From the NCBI GenBank assembly GCA_965207565.1, contig CBDBMQ010000024.1, positions 1 to 64,000 on the forward strand: 64,000 nt of DNA, read 5' to 3'. The notes beneath the pieces are model-generated. The model was not told the DNA's origin, ran no database searches, and saw only the letters and a list, made by a program, of their open reading frames with translations. The DNA is from Bin80 sp965207565. Its GTDB lineage: Bacteria; Bacteroidota; Rhodothermia; Rhodothermales; Bin80. The translations under genes and the position numbers were made by a program. Shown piece after piece: positions 8,663 through 17,467 of the stretch. Positions within the stretch are counted from its first letter, which is position 1, and every line of letters begins with the position of its first letter.

Positions 8663-10391
8663 TTAACCGATGACCTCTGTCTCAATGGGGGGAAGGTTGA
8701 CGCCACTGAGTCCCATCGCCTCATGCGTGGCTCCCGCAAATCCCGGGACAGTCTGGCTGATGTGCTGCATAATTTTTTTGGGACCTTGCGGATCAATTTC
8801 TGTGTCGAGCAGTCTTGATATGATCGGAATGATTTCCCAACTCGGCTTACAGTCAATATAGTGACATTCACTATGCCAGCGGTCAAACGGCGTACCATGC
8901 TGGTCGGCGCGGCTGAGTCCCATGTGCATCATGAGCGTCCGGTTGGTCCCCTTGATGGCTTTGGCAGGCATTACCCGCTGCGCCCGCCCGGATTCATTGA
9001 CAAACGTCCCGATAGTCTCGATAACCATCGCTGCAGGAAGCCCTACATTCGCCGTAGGAAACGTTTGATTGGTCGTGTGATAATAATGCAGGATAACCTC
9101 TATGTCCGCTAACGATTCAATGCTGCAAAGCCCTGCGGCAACGGGATCATCCTCTAGAACATACAGGACCGAGACCTCTCCAGATTCAATCCGTGCACGC
9201 CAGAATGGCAGATCAATCGGCTGCAATCCCAGGCGCTCGCACCCTTGGCTGTTCGGAGCCCGATCATCTGTACGAAGCCAATCATCCCCGTGCCCGGGCT
9301 CGATATGAGGAATGTAGCCGGCAACCTGCCCTCCAACTGCCTCTGCAAGCTGCATCAACATCCAGTTATCCTCAACCGTCGCATGGGCGGAGGCGATAAA
9401 TACAGTGGATGCACCTGCATTCTGAAGGATTTCGGCGGCCTTTTGAAGGGTTGCATCCCATGAGGATGGAACGGGCTCTCCCGCGATGGAAGGACCATAA
9501 GGTCGATCTTCATTGAAGCGACGATAGACTAAACGATCCTCGTCGGGAAGCCAGTATTCATTGACATCCGGATTGGCACGCGGCGTAATCCAGAGCACTA
9601 GGTTATCCCGAACCCATAGATGACAATTCGATCCTTTCGCGTTGGTGGTCGTGATGGATGGAGTGCTGGCCATCTCCCAGATCCTCGCCTGAAAGCGAAA
9701 ATCAACGGAGGTCAGGGCCCCAACCGGGCACAAATCAATCACATTCATCGAGTAGGGTTCATCAAACGAAACCCCTGGCGGCGTAATTGGGTAATTCTTC
9801 ACCCCCCCGCTCAATGATTGTGAGCTGTGCGCTTTTAGAGATTTCATCTGTAAAGCGCACACAACGTGTACAATTAATGCAACGCTCCGCATCCAATACA
9901 ACGCGTGGACCGAGCTTGACTTTCTTGGGCTTATGAACCTTACGGAATTCAAATCGCGATCCTTCCGGCCCGTACTTGTATGCCTGAATCTGAAGAGGGC
10001 AATGCCCCGCTTGATCACAGATCGGACAATCAAGTGGGTGATTAATGAGCAGGAACTCCAGGGTATCACGCTGTGCATCTGCGACCTTCTCACTTGAGCG
10101 TGCAGTACAAATAACCTGCCCATCTGATAGGATATGACTGCAACTGGTCTGCAGCTTGGGGAAATACTGAATGACGGGCTCTCCCTGCTCATCCACCTGG
10201 ATCTCACCTGTTTGCCGATCCCGCATCGGTGCCCCAATATCTACTAGACACTGCCGACAGTTTGCCGGCACTGACATGGACGGATGGTAACAAAAATGGG
10301 GGAGTTCGATGCCGTGATCCAGACAAAACTGGAGCAAACTCGGCCGACCTTCAAATTCGTATTGCTTGCCGTCTATGATGACCTGAGACAT
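8663..10391 (-). CDS. nuoG: NADH-quinone oxidoreductase subunit G, split by a frameshift
   Basis: NuoG carries several iron-sulfur clusters of the peripheral arm. Translation starts at MSQVIIDGKQYEFEG (10391). Visible cluster ligands are HFCYHPSMSVPANCRQC (2Fe-2S), HPLDCPICDQAGHCPLQ and CINCTRC, then VIDLCPVGALTS after the break. The frame changes at a run of seven G on the coding strand (9802-9808); six G gives the expected ERGVKNYPITPPGVSF. The protein would be about 575 residues, shorter than the E. coli form, as in other Bacteroidota-like enzymes. The C-terminal half is a weakly conserved molybdopterin-oxidoreductase-like domain. A homopolymer error is the simplest explanation for the break. 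Confidence 0.9.
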
Positions 10392-10398
10392 GGGAGAT

Positions 10399-10848
10399 CT
10401 AACTGGATTCTTCTGGAGACACACGAACACCGACTGCGCTCATGGAAAGCACCGGACTTGCCCCCGGTGCATCCTCCTGGTAATGCGCTTCCGCCCCCTC
10501 CTCTGGAATCGAGATGACCCCAAAGACGATGGCGTAGCGACCACTGATATCTTTGGGTACAGTAAACTGGTACTCGCCATCCTTATCCCTCCCGGCATGA
10601 ACGCGCAGACCATCTTCTGTATCCATACTTCGGAGCATCAGCCAGCATCCCTCCATCTGACAGACTTCATGTACGGTTCCTGCAACCGCCACATTCTTTC
10701 CCGTATAGTGTTGCGGCTCCGATACGACAGCTTCCACCGGGATGGCATCTGCAGCGTCTGGTGCTAATCCATAGACGGCATCGCTGATGGGCTCTGCACG
10801 ATTACAGGCAATAAAAAAGATACAGACAAGGATCAGGTTGTATTTCAT
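10399..10848 (-). CDS. DUF4920-type lipoprotein within the nuo operon
   Basis: The 149-residue protein opens with a lipoprotein-type signal (MKYNLILVCIFFIACNRAEP; the likely acylated cysteine is residue 15). The rest contains VSEPQHYTGKNVAVAGTVHEV, then QMEGCWLMLRS with GRYAIVFGVIS further on. This matches small OB-fold-like DUF4920 proteins of Bacteroidota; residues VCQMEGCW resemble a metal or redox site. It lies between nuoF and nuoG with 7 and 22 base gaps, so it is cotranscribed with Complex I. A role in assembly is possible but unproven. Confidence 0.72.
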   Translation of the reverse strand: MKYNLILVCIFFIACNRAEPISDAVYGLAPDAADAIPVEAVVSEPQHYTGKNVAVAGTVHEVCQMEGCWLMLRSMDTEDGLRVHAGRDKDGEYQFTVPKDISGRYAIVFGVISIPEEGAEAHYQEDAPGASPVLSMSAVGVRVSPEESS

Positions 10849-10870
10849 GTATCAATCGTCATGTTCATTT

Positions 10871-12161
10871 TCAGGCACTCACTGCCCAGACCGCCGGACG
10901 GCACCGGCGCTCAAAATCTTCCCGGAAACGCTTGATCGTATTGCGTACAGGCCAGGCAGCCGCGTCCGCCAATGCGCAAACGGTACGCCCTTCCATTTGA
11001 TCACAGAGATCAAGTAAAAGATCAAGATCCCGGAGATTTCCCTTCACCATCATCAATCCGGGTGATCAAATTCTCCATCCACCCTGTACCTTCCCTGCAT
11101 GGAGTACACTGCCCGCAACTTTCATGGTGATAAAAATGTGCGACCCGCCGCAGAAACGCAACCATATCCGTGTCCTCGTCTAGAAACAGCATGCCGGCCG
11201 TCCCCAACATAGAACCCGCTTCCCGCAGGCTTTCCACATCCATCGTAACCCCCTCAATCATATCGGCCCGAAGGATCGGTACGGATGCCCCGCCAGGCAC
11301 AAGTGCTTTGAGCTTTTTGTTTCCACGCATTCCTCCAGCAATCTCGAGCAGGTCGGTAATGAGCATTCCCGTTGGATACTCATACACGCCTGGGCGATTC
11401 ACATGCCCCGAAATCCCATAAAGCAGAGGCCCCGGGTTTTTCTCTGCACCAATTGCTGCAAACCAGTCCGCCCCTCGATCCAGAATGAGTGGGGCACAGG
11501 CCAACGTCTCCACATTGTTGATCGTGGTGGGATACCCCCAAATCCCTGATTGTGCCGGAAACGGCGGCTTAATTCGGGGATAGGCTCGTTTCCCTTCAAG
11601 AGATTCCATCAAACTGGTCTCCTCTCCACATATGTAAGCACCTGCTCCCTTATGGAGAATGATGTCCATACTGTGATTCGTTCCCAGCATGTTTTGGCCT
11701 GCCAATTTTGCGTCATACACTTTTGCCAGCTCCTCCTCCATATGCGTGATCCAACTTGCATACTCGCCGCGAACATACAGGTAGCATGCTTTGAGGGACA
11801 TGGCGTAGCCGGCAATCAGGATCCCCTCAAACAAGAGATGGGGGTTGTACTCCATGAGTTGCCGATCCTTGAACGTCCCTGGTTCGCTTTCATCTGCATT
11901 GCAACACAGGTAACGGGACACCTCCGGCTTGACCGGGGGCATGAAACTCCATTTGAGCCCTGTAGGGAACCCTGCTCCTCCCCTGCCACGCAACCCGCTG
12001 CGCTTCATCTCAGCCGTCACCTCCTGAGGCTCCAGCTCCTTGACGACCTTGTGCAGGGTCTCGTAGCCACCACCGGCACGATAGACATCCAGGTGATGTA
12101 GATTTTTGACCGGAGGCAGGAGCACCCGCTCATAGGACTTCCAGTTCCCCGCCTTTGTCAT
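10871..12161 (-). CDS. nuoF: NADH-quinone oxidoreductase subunit F, frameshifted near the 3' end
   Basis: NuoF binds NADH and FMN and holds one 4Fe-4S cluster at the tip of Complex I. Key motifs are SGLRGRGGAGFPTGLKWSF (NADH/FMN), NADESEPGTFKDRQLME, ICGEETSLMESLEGKRAYPR and the cluster motif SCGQCTPCREGTGWM. Near 11045, one extra G (GGG for GG) ends the frame early. Removing it gives GEGNLRDLDLLLDLCDQ and the normal C-terminus to 10871 (KRFREDFERRC). The repaired length, ~430 residues, fits the family. All catalytic and cluster residues lie before the break except the C-terminal helices. Confidence 0.92.
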
Positions 12162-12225
12162 AATACGTCTCTCATTCTGTCCTGAGGTAAGGCCTTTGGA
12201 TGCATGACAGGATTCTTCAGGGGGA

Positions 12226-12900
12226 TTACTGGGTTTGTTCTGATCGTGGAGGAGTTACATAACGTTCCACCGCTTCCGTATCGGTTCGTCTGTTCCCACC
12301 CATTTCATCTTCATCCTGCGGCAACGTAACCGACACAAACGGCAACGACTTGCCGACTTCGAGAGCCTCCAGTAATTCGTCGACTTTTTCGGGGGTCAGG
12401 TTATGGGCATAGGGGCCGTTATTGACCTGCATCATGGGAGCGGAACCACATGCACCCAGGCATTCTGCCTCCTGCAAGGTATAGCGACCACATGCCGACG
12501 TATGCCCACGCTTCACTCCCAGCTTCTCTTCCAGGTAAGCCAGAATATCGTAACCACCACAGAACTGACACGAAAAGCATGTACATACATCCAGTACAAA
12601 AGTCCCTTTCTCTTCTTTGAAGTACTGCGTATAGAAGGTCGCAACCCCGTAGACCTGCGCATAGGGTAGTGAGAGCTCGGCGGCAACCAGTTGTAAAACC
12701 TCTGGTGGGAGAAATCCAAATTTCTCCTGCGCAAGCCAAAGCACCCACATTACCGCTCCATCCGAGGTTGGATACTGATGAACCCAACCTGCAATTCTGG
12801 CCTTTTCTTCCTCCGTAAAGGTGAGCTCTTTCTCGGAAAAATGCGGCTCTGGGTTTGGATCCGGGAGTGCAACCACCGGATTACGGATAAAATCTGCCAT
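12226..12900 (-). CDS. nuoE: NADH-quinone oxidoreductase subunit E
   Basis: NuoE is the 24-kDa 2Fe-2S subunit that pairs with NuoF. The start chosen is MADFIRNPVVALPD (12900), overlapping the nuoD end region; an in-frame ATG 42 bases upstream exists but lies inside nuoD. Motifs are GVATFYTQYFKEEKGTF and the four cluster cysteines in VCTCFSCQ and ECLGACGSAP. Two additional cysteines sit near the first pair (CTCFSCQFC). A charged C-terminal tail of ~35 residues extends past the usual end. Sixty-four bases separate it from nuoF. Confidence 0.95.
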   Translation of the reverse strand: MADFIRNPVVALPDPNPEPHFSEKELTFTEEEKARIAGWVHQYPTSDGAVMWVLWLAQEKFGFLPPEVLQLVAAELSLPYAQVYGVATFYTQYFKEEKGTFVLDVCTCFSCQFCGGYDILAYLEEKLGVKRGHTSACGRYTLQEAECLGACGSAPMMQVNNGPYAHNLTPEKVDELLEALEVGKSLPFVSVTLPQDEDEMGGNRRTDTEAVERYVTPPRSEQTQ

Positions 12901-12901
12901 A

Positions 12902-14218
12902 CTACCTGTCCGCCTCCCCCATAACTGGATCAATTGAGCCAATCAGCACGACAATATCGGCGACTGTGTGTCCTTCCATCATGGATTCCAGACCCTGTAA
13001 ATTGGTGAAGGAAGGTGCATTCAGACGTGCACGCCATGGGCATCCGGTTCCATCGCTTTCAAGATAAAACCCCAATTCGCCTTTCGGTGATTCAATTGCA
13101 TGATAGGCTGTAGCCCCTTTGGGGGGCGTAACCCCAGTCTCCGTGTACATAAAGTCATGTATCATCCCCTCCATGGAGTAGTACACTTCATCCTTGGATG
13201 GGTAAGCTTTCTTCGCATCATCCGTCCGGATTTCCCCTTCCGGTAACCGATCCAAGCACTGATTGATGATCTTGATACTCTCAAGCATTTCTTCCATGCG
13301 AATATGATAGCGTGCTAAACAATCCCCCTCTTCCCGGAGCGGGATCGTAAAGTCAACCTCATCATATTTCAGATAGGGTTCAAATATTCGGATATCATAA
13401 GGCACCCCACTGCCACGAAGATTCGGACCAGTGAGTCCAAGTTCAATCGCTTCCTCTTTGCTGATCACACCAATATCCTTATTTCGATCAATCCAGATGC
13501 GGTTACGGTTGAGAAGTTTCTGCCAGCCTTTGATAATTTCTTCATAGCGTGTTGCAAAATCCCTGATCATCGCAACGGCGGTCGGGCTCAGGTCCGTTGC
13601 TAATCCACCGATACGGCTATGAGACACTGTAAAGCGTGCACCGGACACTTCATCAAAGATATTATAGAGATCCTCTCGTCCCTGGAAGGTCCACAGAAAA
13701 ACACTGACGGCTCCTGCATCCATCAACCCAACTCCTAGCCACAACAGATGCGAGGAAATACGGGCCAATTCACACATGATCATACGGATCCATTGCGCAC
13801 GATCAGGGACTTCAATGTTGGCAAGTTTTTCCACTGCCATACACCAGGCCACGTTATTTGCATAGGGAGCGAGGTAGTCCATGCGGTCTGTATAGGGCAT
13901 GAACTCCTGATAGGTCTTGCTCTCTGCAAGTTTTTCGATCCCCCGGTGTAAATACCCAATATCCAGTACACACTTCTCAATCCGCTCGCCGTCGAGTTTC
14001 ACGACGCATCGGAGCACACCATGCGTAGCCGGATGCTGTGGTCCGATATTGAGGGTCATCTCATGCTCAAGCGCATCCTCTATGCGCGAAACGTCAATCC
14101 CCCGCTTTGTACTCAGCCATGCATCCTTGCTCTCAAGTCGTTTGAGCAAGGTCTCGTTGTGTCTGGGCCAGAACGAGAAGATTGCCTCCCGGTCATGATA
14201 GGGGGTTGCTACTGACAT
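12902..14218 (-). CDS. nuoD: NADH-quinone oxidoreductase subunit D
   Basis: NuoD is the 49-kDa subunit lining the quinone site. The 438-residue protein has NIGPQHPATHGVLRCVVKLDG with the quinone-site His, DIGYLHRGIEKLAE, YTDRMDYLAPYANN, GLMDAGAVSVFLW, and the C-terminal DPVMGEADR typical of the family. An N-terminal extension of ~50 residues precedes the core. It starts one base before the nuoC stop and ends two bases before nuoE starts, so translation is likely coupled. C and D are separate genes here, not fused. Confidence 0.96.
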   Translation of the reverse strand: MSVATPYHDREAIFSFWPRHNETLLKRLESKDAWLSTKRGIDVSRIEDALEHEMTLNIGPQHPATHGVLRCVVKLDGERIEKCVLDIGYLHRGIEKLAESKTYQEFMPYTDRMDYLAPYANNVAWCMAVEKLANIEVPDRAQWIRMIMCELARISSHLLWLGVGLMDAGAVSVFLWTFQGREDLYNIFDEVSGARFTVSHSRIGGLATDLSPTAVAMIRDFATRYEEIIKGWQKLLNRNRIWIDRNKDIGVISKEEAIELGLTGPNLRGSGVPYDIRIFEPYLKYDEVDFTIPLREEGDCLARYHIRMEEMLESIKIINQCLDRLPEGEIRTDDAKKAYPSKDEVYYSMEGMIHDFMYTETGVTPPKGATAYHAIESPKGELGFYLESDGTGCPWRARLNAPSFTNLQGLESMMEGHTVADIVVLIGSIDPVMGEADR

Positions 14219-14875
14219 CTATTGTTCCTCTCCCCGGGGCTCTTGATAACTCTTGGCTGGACTGCCACTGTGGGCAGCCGCAAAGGGATCCATGGTTAAC
14301 TCTCCTTCAGGGGTCCGTGGAGGAAGTGGCAGGGATCCCGGAATCCCAAGAAGTGGAAATTCCTTGCGCTGAGGATGATACTCAAAATCTTCCGGCATAT
14401 ACATTCGCCGAAGATCGGGATGTCCCTCAAAGCGAATCCCCAACATATCGTAGCACTCACGCTCATTCCAGTCTGCTGCCTTGAAGAGGCCGGTCAACGA
14501 TGGGACAACCGCATCTTCTTCATCAACCAGTATCTTGAGTCGAAGGCGCTTATTGGCCTCCAGGTTCACCATGCAGTAGTACACCTCATAGCGGGGCGCA
14601 TCCTCACGAAAACGATCAACTCCGGCCAGATCTACCAAATAGGTGAAGCCCAGTGCTTCCTTCAATGCAGTGCAAACCTGCAACAGGGAATCCCGCTTCA
14701 CAAACGCCGTATACTCGCCCGCATACACGGATACCTCCGTAATTGCCTCGGGGAATTGCTTCTTGAGTGTTTCAATCGTGTCTGCCACGTTGGTAGACGC
14801 TTTCTCGTGCACATTTTTTTCGTCCGCACGCGCCTCGTCAACAGGGGTAAAATGAAACTTAAGTGAATCAGGCAT
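14219..14875 (-). CDS. nuoC: NADH-quinone oxidoreductase subunit C
   Basis: NuoC is the 30-kDa peripheral subunit. In 218 residues it shows YLVDLAGVDRFREDAPRYEV, then AADWNERECYDMLGIRFEGH followed by PDLRRMYMPEDFEYHPQRKE, the family signature. It overlaps the nuoB stop by 8 bases. The C-terminal ~45 residues are a low-complexity tail. No frame problem is seen. Confidence 0.95.
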   Translation of the reverse strand: MPDSLKFHFTPVDEARADEKNVHEKASTNVADTIETLKKQFPEAITEVSVYAGEYTAFVKRDSLLQVCTALKEALGFTYLVDLAGVDRFREDAPRYEVYYCMVNLEANKRLRLKILVDEEDAVVPSLTGLFKAADWNERECYDMLGIRFEGHPDLRRMYMPEDFEYHPQRKEFPLLGIPGSLPLPPRTPEGELTMDPFAAAHSGSPAKSYQEPRGEEQ

Positions 14876-15440
14876 CCGCTAGGCTTGACGCATTTGAAGC
14901 TACCTTACGGCCATCTCCAGTCAGGATTCCCGGCTTGGCTGATTGCGCCGCTGACTCTTTCGGTCCACTCGTATAATCCTGTATCACCGAATATTCATTG
15001 CGGATTTTCTCCTGAATATCCATCAACGCATGAATGACCGCTTCCGGTCTGGGAGGGCAACCGGGGATGTACACATCAACCGGCATAAAATTGTCAATCC
15101 CCTGGACAACCCCATAACAACGATGCATGCCCCCACTGGATGCACACGCTCCCATGGCAATGCACCATTTTGGGTCGGCCATCTGATCCCAGACACGCCG
15201 TATGGCATGTGCCATCTTGTAACTGCACCATCCCGCAACGATCATTAGATCCGCCTGACGGGGAGAAAATCGCATTGCCTCGCTGCCAAACCTCCCAACA
15301 TCGTATTTGGGACCTCCAAACGCCATCATCTCAATGGCACAGCATGCAAGGCCCATTGGCATCGGCATCAGTGAATTGGACCGTGCCCAGTTGACGACAG
15401 CATCAACCGTAGTCGTTAAGTATCCAGTCGTTGAATCCAT
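14868..15440 (-). CDS. nuoB: NADH-quinone oxidoreductase subunit B
   Basis: NuoB holds cluster N2, the last electron carrier before quinone. The 190 residues include MGLACCAIEMMAFGGPKYDV with the adjacent cysteine pair, GACASSGGMHRCYGVVQGID and YIPGCPPRPEAVIHALMDIQ, giving all four N2 ligands. The last ~30 residues are a variable tail. It follows nuoA after a 48-base gap. Confidence 0.97.
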   Translation of the reverse strand: MDSTTGYLTTTVDAVVNWARSNSLMPMPMGLACCAIEMMAFGGPKYDVGRFGSEAMRFSPRQADLMIVAGWCSYKMAHAIRRVWDQMADPKWCIAMGACASSGGMHRCYGVVQGIDNFMPVDVYIPGCPPRPEAVIHALMDIQEKIRNEYSVIQDYTSGPKESAAQSAKPGILTGDGRKVASNASSLADA

Positions 15441-15488
15441 TGCGTAGAAGCTAGGTCGATTTTATGAAAATCTGTGTGCTCTGTTTCG

Positions 15489-15860
15489 CTACTCGAACTC
15501 GAGTCCCCCCTTTTTGATGTCATACAATAACCCCACTGCAAGAATGAGGATAAATATCGTCACGGCCGCAAGAACCCCCATCCCGATTCCTGCTTCCAGG
15601 AAGTGCCGGTGGCTGACCGCCCATGGATACAGGAAGACGACCTCGACATCAAACACAATAAAGATCATCGCAACCAGGTAGAACTTCACAGAAAACCGCT
15701 GATGCGCCGTCCCGATGGGGTCCATCCCACTCTCATAGGCGCCAACCTTTACCCGATTCGGCCTCCGCGGACCAAGGAGTCGTTGAGCAAGAAGCAGCGT
15801 CAGAGCAAGGCCTGTGGCCAACCCCAACATAATCAACAGTGCAGTGAATTCAGCACTCAT
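15489..15860 (-). CDS. nuoA: NADH-quinone oxidoreductase subunit A
   Basis: NuoA is a three-helix membrane subunit near the quinone channel. The 123-residue protein shows the first helix (FTALLIMLGLATGLALTLLL), the loop motif YESGMDPIGTAHQRFSVKFY, and DVEVVFLYPWAV with the conserved Asp and Glu, followed by the third helix. It is the first gene of the nuo operon on the minus strand, so the promoter should lie just above 15860. Confidence 0.96.
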   Translation of the reverse strand: MSAEFTALLIMLGLATGLALTLLLAQRLLGPRRPNRVKVGAYESGMDPIGTAHQRFSVKFYLVAMIFIVFDVEVVFLYPWAVSHRHFLEAGIGMGVLAAVTIFILILAVGLLYDIKKGGLEFE

Positions 15861-16195
15861 CTCAAATTGCCGATTTCATTCTTGATACCAGACGACGCAC
15901 AATATAATGCTTCAGGAATCGGATTGATGCATTGATCTCTCACCTGCAGTGAGCTAATTGTGGACATAAAATGAGTCGTCCGATCGGATTTCGAACGGTA
16001 TAGCTGCATAGAGCTCGCTCCCATTACTTCATGATCAATCCTTACACCTCCAACACACAGCACTGAAGCACAGATCTACGGGACATCTTTCTGCTGAACA
16101 CTTATGCCTCAAAGTGCTTCATCAACCGGGTTTTGATCAACCGGCGGGCGAGCAATGGTAATTTTGGACTAACTCAAATAATTCCTCCTCACGAA
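15861..16195. other. intergenic region upstream of nuoA
   Basis: These 335 bases lie between the nuoA start and the end of the short-chain dehydrogenase gene. The nuo promoter is expected here, but I see no confident promoter, hairpin or small gene. Short open frames on either strand have no recognisable content. Confidence 0.5.
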
Positions 16196-17014
16196 TTACA
16201 ACTGAAATTGTTTTTTGATACCTTGAATGAACATGTCTTCGTCCATTTCTTTTCGGGAATCCAGCAAATGGTGGGCGTCCGCTCCTGCCCGATAACGCAT
16301 TTTGTCTGAATCGTCCGTTGCTGCATCATAGATCACTTCCGCAACCAGTTGTGGTGGTGATGGCGGCATCCCTCCTCCAGAGGCAAATGCCTGCATAACT
16401 TTACCAACAATTTCTTGGTATTCCAATAATTCAGAATCACTCTGAAAATCAAAAGAACGTCCGGCAAAATCTGTAGCAATCAGACCAGGTTCCACGATTT
16501 TAACCTTTACGCCGATCGCATCTGCCTCATAGGATAATGCCTCGGAAATACCTTCAACCGCAAATTTGGTCCCGTGATACAGGCTACCCAGTGGAAATGT
16601 CATCTTCCCACCAATCGAGGAAATATTGATAATGGTCCCAGACTGATTGCTCCGAAAATGAGGCAATACAGCTCTGGTCACATCCAGTAAACCGATCACA
16701 TTCGTATTGAACTGTCTCACAATATTTTCCCTGGGAAATGCCTCCAGGGGGCCGTATGCACCATAACCAGCATTATTCAGAAGCACATCAATTTTCCCAA
16801 ATGCCTCAATACCAGACTGAACTGCTTGGTCAATGGAATCCAGATCAAGGACATCAAGTTTAGTAACAAGGGTATTCGTCATGCCCGTCAATTCTTCCTC
16901 CTTTTCTGGAGACCGCATGGTTGCGATTACTTTCCATCCATTGTTATGGAAATGTCTTGCCGTGGCTTTTCCTATCCCGCTACTTGCACCTGTGATCAAA
17001 ATGGTTTTATTCAT
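16196..17014 (-). CDS. short-chain dehydrogenase/reductase
   Basis: A 272-residue classical SDR of the Rossmann fold, an NAD(P)-dependent oxidoreductase with unknown substrate. The cofactor motif is TGASSGIGKATARHF, followed by LNNAGYGAYGPLEA and the catalytic Ser and Tyr-Lys in IINISSIGGKMTFPLGSLYH and GTKFAVEGISEAL. An Arg in ATMRSPEKEEEL suggests NADP preference, as in many of these enzymes. It stands alone, 453 bases beyond the receptor gene. Function cannot be narrowed from sequence. Confidence 0.9.
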   Translation of the reverse strand: MNKTILITGASSGIGKATARHFHNNGWKVIATMRSPEKEEELTGMTNTLVTKLDVLDLDSIDQAVQSGIEAFGKIDVLLNNAGYGAYGPLEAFPRENIVRQFNTNVIGLLDVTRAVLPHFRSNQSGTIINISSIGGKMTFPLGSLYHGTKFAVEGISEALSYEADAIGVKVKIVEPGLIATDFAGRSFDFQSDSELLEYQEIVGKVMQAFASGGGMPPSPPQLVAEVIYDAATDDSDKMRYRAGADAHHLLDSRKEMDEDMFIQGIKKQFQL

Positions 17015-17467
17015 TTTTTAAGTCAATTTGTTAGATGTATGGTCAAAAATACTCCACTCGTGTCCAGCAACAACCGCTTTTTTCGTTGACGCAAATTAAA
17101 AGTTTCACTCTGGAGGAGCGCGCCACGAAACGATTGGCGCACCGAATTTCGCGAATCCCCGCATTTGATTCCACTGCTGATGCAGAGAACAGACTCCAAC
17201 CGGCAGCTTTGACTCAAGCCAATTTAAGTGATGTTCAACGGCAGTCAACTTTCAACTCTTGGAAAATCCAGTATTGAGAACCCGGAAAAGGGGAAGTTCA
17301 ACCATAAACACAGTACTTTCCATGAAGGTATCCACGAAAGCAACTCATGCGAACGTGATCCGGCATACGCACTTCAAAGATTACTTTGAGGAAACCCGTA
17401 GACCCCGCTCAGGTCTTACATCAGCCCATTTCTAAGAGGATCTTGTACAATATTTTGGTGATCCCTT
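17015..17467. other. intergenic region between SDR and TonB receptor
   Basis: About 450 bases between two minus-strand genes. I see no RNA gene, no coding signal that survives inspection, and no strong terminator. The SDR promoter should lie here. Confidence 0.5.

Noticed and set aside
9762..9820. Programmed frameshift in nuoG
   Set aside because: nuoG has no known frameshift control, and the same one-G excess recurs in unrelated genes; a homopolymer error is simpler.
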